This document shows positions 42,119 to 49,688 of a stretch of 64,000 bases of DNA, in pieces. A program made the translations under genes and the position numbers. The notes under the pieces are model-generated. The model was not told the DNA's origin, did not search any database, and saw only the letters and a program-made list of their open reading frames with translations. Source of the stretch: JABMOV01 sp964654545 (GTDB taxonomy: Bacteria; Fidelibacterota; Marinisomatia; Marinisomatales; JABMOV01). Location: contig CAZZIU010000004.1 of the NCBI GenBank assembly GCA_964654545.1, positions 62,001 through 126,000 on the forward strand. Direction: 5' to 3'. How positions within the stretch are numbered: the first letter of the stretch is position 1; the number at the start of each line of letters is the position of its first letter.

Positions 42119-42838
42119 ATGCCAAAGATTGAACTGATGCAAGGCGATTGTCTGAAGAAGATGAAGGATATTCCAAAAGATAGTATCGATATGGTTTTAT
42201 GTGATTTGCCTTATGGTGTAACAGCACCAAAATGGGATTCAATTTTGCCAATGTCCTTGTTGTGGACTGAATACAAAAGAATAATGAATAAAGAGGGTGT
42301 TATGGTTTTTACGGCAACCCAACCCTTCACAACCATGCTTATTTCATCAAACTTATCCGATTTCAAATATTGTTGGTATTGGATAAAGAATCAAGGAACA
42401 AATTTCTTTCACGCTAAACGGATGCCAATTCGCAAGGTAGAAGAAGTTGTAGTTTTTGGGGGGAAAAGATATTTTCCACAGATTACAGATGGACATATTC
42501 CGACAAACTCAGCAAAAGGATGTAGCGATGGAAAGGCTTATCATGGAACAAACACAAGAAATTATGAAGGCGGTAAAACAACTCGTTACCCTGTTAATGT
42601 TTTAGAAATAAAATGTGTAGATAATTATTCTCGTGCTCATTCAAGCGAAAAGCCAGTGGAACTTATGGATTACCTTATTCGTACTTATACAAATGAAGGC
42701 GATACGGTTCTTGATAATTGTATGGGTTCTGGGACAACAGGAGTAGCTTGTGTGAACCTTAATAGAAATTTCATAGGAATAGAATTAGACCCAGAGTATT
42801 TCAAAATTGCAGAGAATAGAATAAATGAAAATCTATAA
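42119..42838 (+). CDS. DNA methyltransferase (N6-adenine/N4-cytosine, beta order)
   Basis: 239 residues. DLPYG (catalytic motif IV) near residue 35 and DNCMGSGTTG (cofactor motif I) near 200, an order typical of beta-class methylases. FIGIELDPEYF closes the cofactor pocket. TAGGAG directly follows the tRNA CCA and is 8 bases before ATG. No partner restriction enzyme is adjacent, so it is probably a protective or regulatory orphan methylase. Confidence 0.9.
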   Translation: MPKIELMQGDCLKKMKDIPKDSIDMVLCDLPYGVTAPKWDSILPMSLLWTEYKRIMNKEGVMVFTATQPFTTMLISSNLSDFKYCWYWIKNQGTNFFHAKRMPIRKVEEVVVFGGKRYFPQITDGHIPTNSAKGCSDGKAYHGTNTRNYEGGKTTRYPVNVLEIKCVDNYSRAHSSEKPVELMDYLIRTYTNEGDTVLDNCMGSGTTGVACVNLNRNFIGIELDPEYFKIAENRINENL

Positions 42839-42968
42839 AATAACCGAAGCAAGGTGCGCCATTTTCATGTAGAGATAAACTGGTATACTTCTTTTATTTC
42901 CTCGTATTATACATATCCTTATAGTCATTGAGGGCCCTAGGCCTTAATGTTACATTATTAACCAGGTC

Positions 42969-43010
42969 GTTGACGCGAACGAAGTGAGCGTCAACAATCG
43001 CGAAGCGATT
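42969..43010. repeat. Two tandem hairpins in the glycosyltransferase leader
   Basis: GTTGACGC / GCGTCAAC (perfect 8 bp, 11-base loop) and, adjoining, AATCGC-GAA-GCGATT (perfect 6 bp). They end 7 bases before AAGGTG, the ribosome site of the gene at 43028. No T run follows, so an mRNA stability or translation element is more likely than a terminator. Confidence 0.6.
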
Positions 43011-43027
43011 TATATTAAGGTGATTTG

Positions 43028-44041
43028 ATGGAAAAGTCTATTCCTATTTCCGAACTACAAAAGCGATCTATCTTTGTTGCCTCACCTATGTACGGTGGTC
43101 AGTGTCATGGAATGTATGCAAAATCTTGTGTAGATTTGTCCATGCTCGCTCAGCAGCATGGTATTAATTGTAAATTTTATTATTTATTCAACGAATCACT
43201 GATTACAAGAGCGCGCAACTATCTGGTTGATGAGTTTTTGCGATCGGGTATGACACATTTAATGTTCATTGATTCTGATATTAGCTTCAATCCTAATGAT
43301 GTGTTGGCACTATTAGCACTATCAGAACCAGGCAATGATATGCCTATTATTGGTGCACCATATCCTAAAAAGTGTATTGCATGGGAACGAATTGCACATG
43401 CAGTAAAGACGGGATACGCAGATGAAGATCCTGCAAGGTTGGAAAGACTCGTAGGTGATTTTGTATTTAATCCAGCGCAAGGGGTGAATGAGATTAAACT
43501 AGGCGAGCCTGTAGAAGTATTGGAAACTGGTACAGGGTTTATGATGATTCAACGAGAAGCGTTGATCAAGTGGAAAGAAGCATATCCAGAGTTTGAATAT
43601 CGACCCGATCATAACCGTTCTGAGCATTTTGATGGTAGTCGAATGATTCATGCATATTTTGATACTGTTATTGATCCTGAGACTAAGCGTTATCTTTCAG
43701 AGGATTACATGTTTTGTCAATGGGCTCGAAAGATTGGCGTGAAGACTTGGTTGTGCCCTTGGATGGAAACAATTCACATTGGTACCTACAACTTCTCAGG
43801 TACGTTGACTGCATTGGCTGAAGTTCCTGGGGCAACTCATGGTGGAATGATGGATCAAAAGGCTGCAAAAATTGGAGATGGTAGCAATCATGTAAGTGCT
43901 CCACCAGCAGTTCCTCCTGCACTTACGCCTTCACCCACACTTACCTCTCCTGCTGAAGCTAAAAACCGAGCAGAAAGACGACGAGAAGAAATGAAGAAGC
44001 GTAGAGAAGAGCGAAAGAAGAAGAAGGCTGCATCGTCTTGA
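43028..44041 (+). CDS. GT-A type glycosyltransferase
   Basis: 337 residues. FIDSDISF holds the DxD metal motif; IFVASPMYGGQCHG begins the nucleotide-sugar fold. EDYMFCQWARKIG fits the acceptor-site acidic segment. The C-terminal 50 residues are a Pro/Ala then Arg/Lys/Glu-rich tail. Such enzymes in T4-like phages may glycosylate DNA or virion proteins; the acceptor is not evident. I took ATG 43028 rather than the TTG one codon upstream. It shares TTGA with the next gene. Confidence 0.75.
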   Translation: MEKSIPISELQKRSIFVASPMYGGQCHGMYAKSCVDLSMLAQQHGINCKFYYLFNESLITRARNYLVDEFLRSGMTHLMFIDSDISFNPNDVLALLALSEPGNDMPIIGAPYPKKCIAWERIAHAVKTGYADEDPARLERLVGDFVFNPAQGVNEIKLGEPVEVLETGTGFMMIQREALIKWKEAYPEFEYRPDHNRSEHFDGSRMIHAYFDTVIDPETKRYLSEDYMFCQWARKIGVKTWLCPWMETIHIGTYNFSGTLTALAEVPGATHGGMMDQKAAKIGDGSNHVSAPPAVPPALTPSPTLTSPAEAKNRAERRREEMKKRREERKKKKAASS

Positions 44042-44301
44042 AGTATAACGAAAAGGCTATTCTCAAAGAAATTGAGAATTACATAGAGTCAACATACGGG
44101 CAACACTATGTTGGTAAGAATGAAGTCCAGATACAGGATCTACTTCATTCTATTGATATTGCTGTGCCATTTTGCCAAGCCAATGCGATTAAGTACCTTT
44201 CTCGATATGGTAAGAAAAAAGGTCATAATAGACTTGACCTGGTTAAGGCGGTACATTATATTATACTACTGTTGCATTTCAGTGATGAGGAGAAATCGTG
44301 A
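44038..44301 (+). CDS. DUF3310-like small phage protein
   Basis: 87 residues. CQANAIKYLSRYGKKKGHNRLDLVKAVHYI matches the core of the DUF3310 (SaV-like) phage family. TTG start overlaps the upstream stop; the end overlaps the clamp gene by 4 bases. Function unsettled; family members occur near nucleotide-metabolism and replication genes. Confidence 0.7.
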   Translation: MKYNEKAILKEIENYIESTYGQHYVGKNEVQIQDLLHSIDIAVPFCQANAIKYLSRYGKKKGHNRLDLVKAVHYIILLLHFSDEEKS

Positions 44302-44990
44302 AGATTAGTAATGACACATTGAATATTATGAGTAGCTTTACCAACTTGAATACACAGATTCAAGTAAAGCCTGGTTCTAACATTGTAACGGTATCCAGTA
44401 CCAATTCAGTTTTGGCTAATGCAAAGGTCGAAGAGACTTTCGATACTGAGTTTTGCATTTATGACCTGAGCCAGTTTCTTGGTGCAGTTAGTATGTTCGA
44501 TTCGCCAGAGTTTGAGTTTAGTGATAAGTCCGTTAAAGTGTCTAACGGTAATGGATCGTATTTCAATTATGTGTATGCAGATCCACGAACCATTACAGTT
44601 CCGCCTAAGGATCGCTTGGAGCTTGATGGTGACAAGGTGACGTTTACCTTGACGAACGATAAGATGAAGTCCTTGCAAAAGGCATCGGCTGTTCTTGGTT
44701 TGCCTAATCTTGTCATTCGGAATCATGATAGTGATGGGATTGAGATTTCTGTCGAAGATGTCAAGAACCCTACGAGCAATAAGTTCGCTGGTGGTACTAT
44801 CGATTCTATGCGACCAGATAATGTCGAATTTCAGTTTGTGTTTAAGGTTGATAATATCAAGATTTTGAGTTTTGATTACAATGTCGAGATTTATCCAGAT
44901 AAGAAGGTTGCACATTTCCAATCGACCAATGATGTGGTAGAGTATTGGATCGCTCTTGAGCATAACGATACGTTTTACAATCAAGGATAA
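44298..44990 (+). CDS. gp45: DNA polymerase sliding clamp gp45-like
   Basis: 230 residues, close to T4 gp45 (228). KISNDTLNIMSSFTNLN at the start and the EFCIYDLSQFLGAVSMFD block are typical. The trimeric ring tethers the polymerase and, in T4, also activates late transcription from TATAAATA promoters, which this window has in number. GTG start overlaps the upstream stop. First gene of the replisome block. Confidence 0.93.
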   Translation: MKISNDTLNIMSSFTNLNTQIQVKPGSNIVTVSSTNSVLANAKVEETFDTEFCIYDLSQFLGAVSMFDSPEFEFSDKSVKVSNGNGSYFNYVYADPRTITVPPKDRLELDGDKVTFTLTNDKMKSLQKASAVLGLPNLVIRNHDSDGIEISVEDVKNPTSNKFAGGTIDSMRPDNVEFQFVFKVDNIKILSFDYNVEIYPDKKVAHFQSTNDVVEYWIALEHNDTFYNQG

Positions 44991-44993
44991 TTG

Positions 44994-45938
44994 ATGAAAA
45001 TTCGTGATGAGTTTCTATTCGTTGAGAAGTATCGACCAACGGCAATAGACGACTGTATTCTTCCGCAGAGCATTAAGGATACATTTCAAGAATTTGTAGA
45101 TCAGCAATCGATTCCTAATCTACTTTTGAGTGGTGGGCCGGGTGTCGGTAAGACGACTGTTGCGCGTGCTTTGTGTGACCAGATCAATGCTGACTACATT
45201 ATGATTAATGGTAGTGACGAGTCTGGGATCGACGTTCTACGAACCAAGATCAAAGATTTTGCATCTACTGTTAGCTTTAGTGGTGGTCGAAAGATTGTTA
45301 TCATTGATGAGGCTGATTATCTAAATCCTCAATCGACGCAACCTGCAATGCGTGGGTTCATCGAACAGTTCTCTGGTAACTGTGGTTTCATCTTTACTTG
45401 TAATTTCAAGAATCGAATTATCGCACCTATTCATTCGCGATGTTCGGTAATTGATTTCAAGATTGTCAATGGCGACAAGCAAAAGATGGCAGCAATGTTT
45501 ATGCGTCGTATCATTGAAATTCTAGATCATGAGAATATTACATACGATAAGAAGGTAGTGGCTGAGTTAATCACTCGATACTTTCCTGATTTTCGTCGTG
45601 TTCTTAATGAGCTTCAAAGGTACTCATCGAGCGGAACAATTGACACAGGAATTCTAACGCAGATTTCCGATGTCAATATGAAAGATTTGATGGGTGCATT
45701 GAAAGAGAAGAATTTCAAAGAGATGCGTAAGTGGGTTGCATTGAATATCGATAATGATCCTCAAAAGATTTATCGAAAGATTTATGATTCGATGTATGAC
45801 TACTTGGCACCTTCTTCGATTCCTCAGACGGTAATTACATTGGCAGACTATCAGTACAAGTCTGCGTTTGTTGCAGACCAAGAAGTAAATTTGGTTGCAT
45901 GTTTGACTGAGCTGATGGTTGAAGGGGAGTTTAATTAA
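44994..45938 (+). CDS. gp44: Clamp loader large subunit gp44-like (AAA+)
   Basis: 314 residues. Walker A GGPGVGKTT near 45-53, Walker B IIDEADYL near 105, the SRC motif (HSRCSVIDF) with the arginine finger. Loads gp45 at primer ends with gp62. ATG 44994 follows AAGGA; the track's TTG one codon earlier is not needed. The end overlaps the next start by one base. Confidence 0.94.
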   Translation: MKIRDEFLFVEKYRPTAIDDCILPQSIKDTFQEFVDQQSIPNLLLSGGPGVGKTTVARALCDQINADYIMINGSDESGIDVLRTKIKDFASTVSFSGGRKIVIIDEADYLNPQSTQPAMRGFIEQFSGNCGFIFTCNFKNRIIAPIHSRCSVIDFKIVNGDKQKMAAMFMRRIIEILDHENITYDKKVVAELITRYFPDFRRVLNELQRYSSSGTIDTGILTQISDVNMKDLMGALKEKNFKEMRKWVALNIDNDPQKIYRKIYDSMYDYLAPSSIPQTVITLADYQYKSAFVADQEVNLVACLTELMVEGEFN

Positions 45939-46588
45939 TGATCGACTTGCTTTTCAATAATATGTTAATGGAGCATCAAATCAAGTCGGCCAATAATCTT
46001 CAGTTTCGATATGTCGTTGGGCTTAGAAATGATATGGATTATAAAATGTTAAGGGAGGAGATTGATCCGGCTGTATATATTATTGCTGTAACATCTTCTA
46101 CAATTCCTATTAGTTGGGCAGATGTGGTCGAGCAAGCAAAGACTGGAAAGTTGATATTTCATAAGGTTGGTATATCGAATACAAATTCGGATCCAATGGT
46201 TTATGATTTTAAGGCTGGCGTGAAGAGTCGGCCTATGAAAAAAACTTCTTTGTTTTCTCGTATGCAAAAATATGTTCATCCTAGTAACGAATCTGAGTAT
46301 TTGCTGTTGCAGGAGCATATAGGTTTAGGTGATACTGCTATTGCAATAATAAATTGTGTTAAGGATTACACCGAAGAAACTCGCGGGCAAATTGTTCACA
46401 AATATGAGCAAGAGGTACTAGGAATGATTGTTGATAATTTTGGTTATCATCCAGCAGGAAGTAAAAGAGAAGGATCAGCTAATAGGTATATTCAAGAAAA
46501 TTCACTTTCAAATATAAGAAGGCTCGAAATACGAAAAGAGAGGGAAAATGGTCTGGGAACACTGGAACATTTTTTTAATAAGGATTAA
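45938..46588 (+). CDS. Inserted protein, possibly GIY-YIG/T5orf172-like
   Basis: 216 residues. VYIIAVTSS and FHKVGISN, separated by about 25 residues, recall the two strands of a GIY-YIG nuclease core, with SRMQKYVHP possibly carrying the Arg helix. In T4 no gene stands between 44 and 62, so this is an insertion, as expected of a free-standing homing endonuclease or another mobile gene. The C-terminal part (GSKREGSANRYIQENSL) is basic. The family call is weak. Confidence 0.4.
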   Translation: MIDLLFNNMLMEHQIKSANNLQFRYVVGLRNDMDYKMLREEIDPAVYIIAVTSSTIPISWADVVEQAKTGKLIFHKVGISNTNSDPMVYDFKAGVKSRPMKKTSLFSRMQKYVHPSNESEYLLLQEHIGLGDTAIAIINCVKDYTEETRGQIVHKYEQEVLGMIVDNFGYHPAGSKREGSANRYIQENSLSNIRRLEIRKERENGLGTLEHFFNKD

Positions 46589-46596
46589 TAAGTAAA

Positions 46597-46743
46597 ATGA
46601 ATTGGATAAATGGGTTTGTGGTTTTGGTAATTGTTGTGTTGTCTCTAACATGGACGACCTGTCAATGGATCGAGTGTAGAGATAATGATTTGTCGGCTTT
46701 TTATTGTTTGCAGCATATTCAGGGAGGAGGACCGAGTGGATGA
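46597..46743 (+). CDS. Very small membrane protein (48 aa)
   Basis: ATG 46597. One hydrophobic helix (FVVLVIVVLSLTWTTC) then a short tail with four Cys in all. The stop overlaps the next small gene. Part of a short insertion between the clamp-loader genes. Confidence 0.5.
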   Translation: MNWINGFVVLVIVVLSLTWTTCQWIECRDNDLSAFYCLQHIQGGGPSG

Positions 46744-46888
46744 TGTAATACTGTTGATTGTTGGTTTGATGTTCTATAGTATTGTTGCGTATTATGGAAC
46801 TACATTTAAAATCTATTGGGATGCAAGTTCGGGAGTTAAGAGAAGCATCAAAGGATATAAGAAGTATTGGAAAGGTATTAATGGCTAA
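46736..46888 (+). CDS. Very small membrane protein (50 aa)
   Basis: GTG start behind AGGGAGGAGG. N-terminal membrane helix (VILLIVGLMFYSIVAYYG) and a basic, aromatic tail (KRSIKGYKKYWKG). The stop overlaps the ATG of gp62. The strong ribosome site supports it. Confidence 0.55.
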   Translation: MDDVILLIVGLMFYSIVAYYGTTFKIYWDASSGVKRSIKGYKKYWKGING

Positions 46889-47270
46889 TCTTGGTGATTT
46901 TCTAAAAACGATCAATTCAGAGAAAGTGAATTTGATCGATGAAGATCCGAATGCGGAGAAGGAGTATCTTCCTTTTATCGTGAATCGAACTTTGTCATAT
47001 CAGCCAGATTGTATTCCGTGGGTTCAAGAAATGAACCTACGGCCGTTTGCGGAAAACAAGATGCAGTTTGATTTTCTATTGAACTCTATCCGAAAGAAGA
47101 AGCGATTCGCTAAGTGGGTGAAGCCAGAAAAAAATGCCGATCTAGAATTGGTTAAAAAGTTTTACGGATATAATAATAAAAAAGCAATGGAAGCATTGAC
47201 AATTCTGTCCGAAGATCAGTTGAAGTCTATGCGTAAGTCCATGTCAACAGGAGGAATTAAAAAGAAGTGA
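46881..47270 (+). CDS. gp62: Clamp loader small subunit gp62-like
   Basis: 129 residues from ATG 46881; the longer frame to 46782 lies within the preceding gene. PFIVNRTLSYQPDCIPWVQEMN and FDFLLNSIRKKKRFAKW are typical of the family. Shorter than T4 gp62 (187). With gp44 it forms the clamp-loading complex. Confidence 0.85.
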   Translation: MANLGDFLKTINSEKVNLIDEDPNAEKEYLPFIVNRTLSYQPDCIPWVQEMNLRPFAENKMQFDFLLNSIRKKKRFAKWVKPEKNADLELVKKFYGYNNKKAMEALTILSEDQLKSMRKSMSTGGIKKK

Positions 47271-47272
47271 TT

Positions 47273-47280
47273 TATAAATA
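47273..47280 (+). promoter_or_regulatory. T4-type late promoter before regA
   Basis: Perfect TATAAATA, 33 bases before the ATG at 47314. Confidence 0.75.
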
Positions 47281-47313
47281 TTCAATATGATAATTCATTT
47301 GAGGATACTTGTG

Positions 47314-47754
47314 ATGGATATAGAAATAGATGATGTGAGGAAAAAGCAGCGCGTTGTAGTTGAAATTTCTATTGGTGATTTAATTGAAGTTGAATTAAAT
47401 GATCCTGATGATTTTTTGAAAATTCGTGAAACGCTTACTCGCATAGGTGTTGCAAGTCGAAAAGATAAGACGCTATATCAATCGTGTCATATTCTTCATA
47501 AGAAATCGAAATATTATATAGTTCACTTCAAAGAGTTGTTTGCTCTTGATGGTAAGCCAACAAATATAGAAGAGAATGATATTGCTAGAAGAAACACTAT
47601 AGCAAATTTATTGGCCGAGTGGGGTTTACTGTCTCTAGTAGATGTGAAAAAAAGTTCCGATCCTGTTGTTCCTGTGAGGCAATTTAAGATATTGAGTCAC
47701 AAGAATAAGAATGAATGGAATTTGGTTGCTAAATATAATATAGGAAAAAGGTAA
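47314..47754 (+). CDS. regA: RegA-like translational repressor
   Basis: 146 residues. DDFLKIRETLTRIGVASRKDK, LYQSCHILHKKSKYYIVHFKE, AEWGLLSLV and NEWNLVAKYNIG follow T4 RegA closely. RegA binds early mRNAs near their start codons and represses translation, including its own and clamp genes. An N-terminal extension of about 30 residues precedes the usual start. ATG 47314 was chosen because GAGGA precedes it and it lies downstream of the promoter; the ATG at 47287 is too close to the -10 site. Confidence 0.93.
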   Translation: MDIEIDDVRKKQRVVVEISIGDLIEVELNDPDDFLKIRETLTRIGVASRKDKTLYQSCHILHKKSKYYIVHFKELFALDGKPTNIEENDIARRNTIANLLAEWGLLSLVDVKKSSDPVVPVRQFKILSHKNKNEWNLVAKYNIGKR

Positions 47755-47755
47755 T

Positions 47756-48289
47756 ATGGGAAAAGTTGGTGATTTTGTTATTTCGGTAAAGATTGGTTAT
47801 TATAAAGTAAACTCAGGTGTTCGTTCTCCGGAATTTTCAACACACGGATCTGCATGTTTTGATTTGTTTTCATACTTACCTGAAGGTTCAGTTGTCAAAG
47901 CATACGACTCATGGAATGATTCGAGAGATGTTGTAATTGGTGAGGATAAATGCATTACACTAGTTGCGAATGAGACTGCATTAATTCCTACTGGAATTAT
48001 TTTTGATATTCCAAATAAGTGGTCAGTTCGATTACATGCTCGCTCTGGTCTTTCGTTAAAGAAGGGTTTGGTTTTGCAAAATTCTGAAGGTATAATTGAT
48101 AGTGATTATGTGGACCCTGTATATGTGATGGTGCGGAATTCTAGAGATGCTCCTTTGCTTATTGCTAATAATATGAAGTTGTGTCAGGCAGAGGCAATGC
48201 AGAATGCTTCGTATGGTCTTGGTGAAATAGATATTCCACCCGGACAAAAGACAAATCGAGTTGGTGGATTTGGTTCTACAGGCTATTGA
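47756..48289 (+). CDS. dut: dUTPase (trimeric type)
   Basis: 177 residues. Five motifs are seen: GSACFDLFSY, ALIPTGI, RSGLSLK, SEGIIDSDY, and GGFGSTGY at the end. Hydrolyses dUTP to dUMP, keeping uracil out of DNA and feeding dTMP synthesis. An insert (about 45-60) lengthens it compared with the usual 150. It follows regA by one base. Confidence 0.93.
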   Translation: MGKVGDFVISVKIGYYKVNSGVRSPEFSTHGSACFDLFSYLPEGSVVKAYDSWNDSRDVVIGEDKCITLVANETALIPTGIIFDIPNKWSVRLHARSGLSLKKGLVLQNSEGIIDSDYVDPVYVMVRNSRDAPLLIANNMKLCQAEAMQNASYGLGEIDIPPGQKTNRVGGFGSTGY

Positions 48290-48318
48290 TTTTTTGTTCT
48301 TGATAATGTATAATTCTA

Positions 48319-48326
48319 TATAAATA
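48319..48326 (+). promoter_or_regulatory. T4-type late promoter before hsp20
   Basis: Perfect TATAAATA, 70 bases before the ATG at 48397. A weaker GTTAAATA lies at 48359-48366, nearer the gene. Confidence 0.65.
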
Positions 48327-48396
48327 AAAATGAGAGTGCCGAAGTTCGGGCTCTTATAGTTAAATAATTTGTCTTGCTTTTGAAAGGAGACACGGT

Positions 48397-48888
48397 ATGG
48401 TTACCCGATCTACGTCTATTTCTCTTCCTACGGTTTTTAATGAACTCCGAAACGATCCATGGCTTGTTGGATTCGATCAGCTTTTTGATCGTCTGGTATC
48501 TTCAAGTGTCGGAACAGCACAACACGCATCTTATCCCCCCTATAATCTCGTGAAAGAGAATGATAATACTTTTTTTATCGAACTTGCTTTGGCTGGATTT
48601 AAGGAAAATGAGATTAATGTTACTGTGACTGATGATACACTCACCGTTGAGTCTATTCGTGATACTCCTTCTTGGGAGGATTCATCAACGTACCTTCATC
48701 AAGGAATTGCGCGAAGGTCTTTTAGTCGGTCTTGGACACTTAGCCCGACTGTGGAAGTTTCTGGGGCCGAATTTAAGAACGGTCTTCTGGTCATTGAGCT
48801 AAATAATGTTCTTCCTGAAGAAAATAAGCCTCGTGTGATTCCTATTAATGGAAATGAATCTGGTGATGCAGAATTGCTGAACGAGTAA
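48397..48888 (+). CDS. hsp20: Small heat-shock protein (Hsp20/IbpA-like)
   Basis: 163 residues with the alpha-crystallin domain: YPPYNLVKENDNTFFIELALAG at its start and GAEFKNGLLVIELNN with the G-L-L strand near the end. Holdase chaperone; common in marine T4-like phages, possibly to protect virion proteins during assembly. GAAAGGAG lies before the start. Own terminator downstream. Confidence 0.94.
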   Translation: MVTRSTSISLPTVFNELRNDPWLVGFDQLFDRLVSSSVGTAQHASYPPYNLVKENDNTFFIELALAGFKENEINVTVTDDTLTVESIRDTPSWEDSSTYLHQGIARRSFSRSWTLSPTVEVSGAEFKNGLLVIELNNVLPEENKPRVIPINGNESGDAELLNE

Positions 48889-48896
48889 AAAAACAA

Positions 48897-48927
48897 GAAG
48901 GAGGGTCCTAGGACCCTCCTTTTTTTA
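48897..48927 (+). terminator. Rho-independent terminator after hsp20
   Basis: Perfect stem AGGAGGGTCC / GGACCCTCCT around TA, followed by seven T. Confidence 0.95.
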
Positions 48928-48938
48928 TATATAAGTAT

Positions 48939-49685
48939 ATGAACAAATATACTTTCGTAAAACCGAATCGCGATGTTCGCAAAGTATTTCTGCATTGCTC
49001 TGCATCTTCTAATCCGGATCATGATGATATTTCTGTAATTCGAGAATGGCATTTAGATAGGGGATGGGATGATGTTGGATATCACTTTTTCATTAAATTT
49101 GACGGAACGGTGCAGGAAGGTAGGTCATTAGAACAAATACCTGCTGCTCAGGCTGGTTATAATACTGGTAGTATTGCGGTTTGTTTGCATGGATTGGAAT
49201 CAAATACGTTTCGTGTCGCGCAAATGGCAGCACTTCAAAATCTTGCCCAGCAAATAAATAGTGCGTATAAGGGTGAGATTACTTTTCATGGTCATTGTGA
49301 AGTTTCTGATAAGAGATGTCCAGTCTTTGGTTATAAGGAAATACTCTCATTGGATAGTTTAGGATATTTAACTAAGAAGAGTTTAGTTGGTCCGAACATT
49401 TTACAGATATTTGATAGAGGTATGGATGTTGTATCAGTTCAGATTGCATTGAATCGCTATTACGTTGATAATCGTGACGAATGGAATCTAATCTACGATA
49501 GTGAAGATCCTAATAATTACCATCCAATAAAGGGCCCGCATATATTTCCATTAGAAGTTGATGGAATATTCGGAGCGTCTACGCAAAGAGCGATAATGTT
49601 TTTTCAGACAGAGAATGACTTAGAGCCAGATGGTATTATTGGTCCACTCACTCGATTGAAATTGCCTTCAAGACCTGGAATATAA
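48939..49685 (+). CDS. Endolysin: N-acetylmuramoyl-L-alanine amidase with peptidoglycan-binding domain
   Basis: 248 residues. Amidase-2 landmarks: VFLHCSAS with the first zinc His, YHFFIKFDGTVQEGR, HGHCEVSDKRCP with the later His and Cys ligands. The C-terminal half (VVSVQIALN, LEVDGIFGASTQRAIMFFQ, DGIIGPLT) is a PG_binding_1 repeat. No signal peptide, so it needs a holin. It is inserted between regA/hsp20 and the polymerase gene. Confidence 0.9.
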   Translation: MNKYTFVKPNRDVRKVFLHCSASSNPDHDDISVIREWHLDRGWDDVGYHFFIKFDGTVQEGRSLEQIPAAQAGYNTGSIAVCLHGLESNTFRVAQMAALQNLAQQINSAYKGEITFHGHCEVSDKRCPVFGYKEILSLDSLGYLTKKSLVGPNILQIFDRGMDVVSVQIALNRYYVDNRDEWNLIYDSEDPNNYHPIKGPHIFPLEVDGIFGASTQRAIMFFQTENDLEPDGIIGPLTRLKLPSRPGI

Positions 49686-49688
49686 AAT

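Noticed and set aside
41930..42251. Minus-strand frames over the tRNA genes (GRTRTCDP-type products)
   Set aside because: These are the well-known false translations of tRNA genes; both tRNAs fold perfectly on the + strand.
48930..48937. TATAAGTA directly before the endolysin ATG
   Set aside because: It is only one base from the start codon, so a transcript from it would begin inside the gene.
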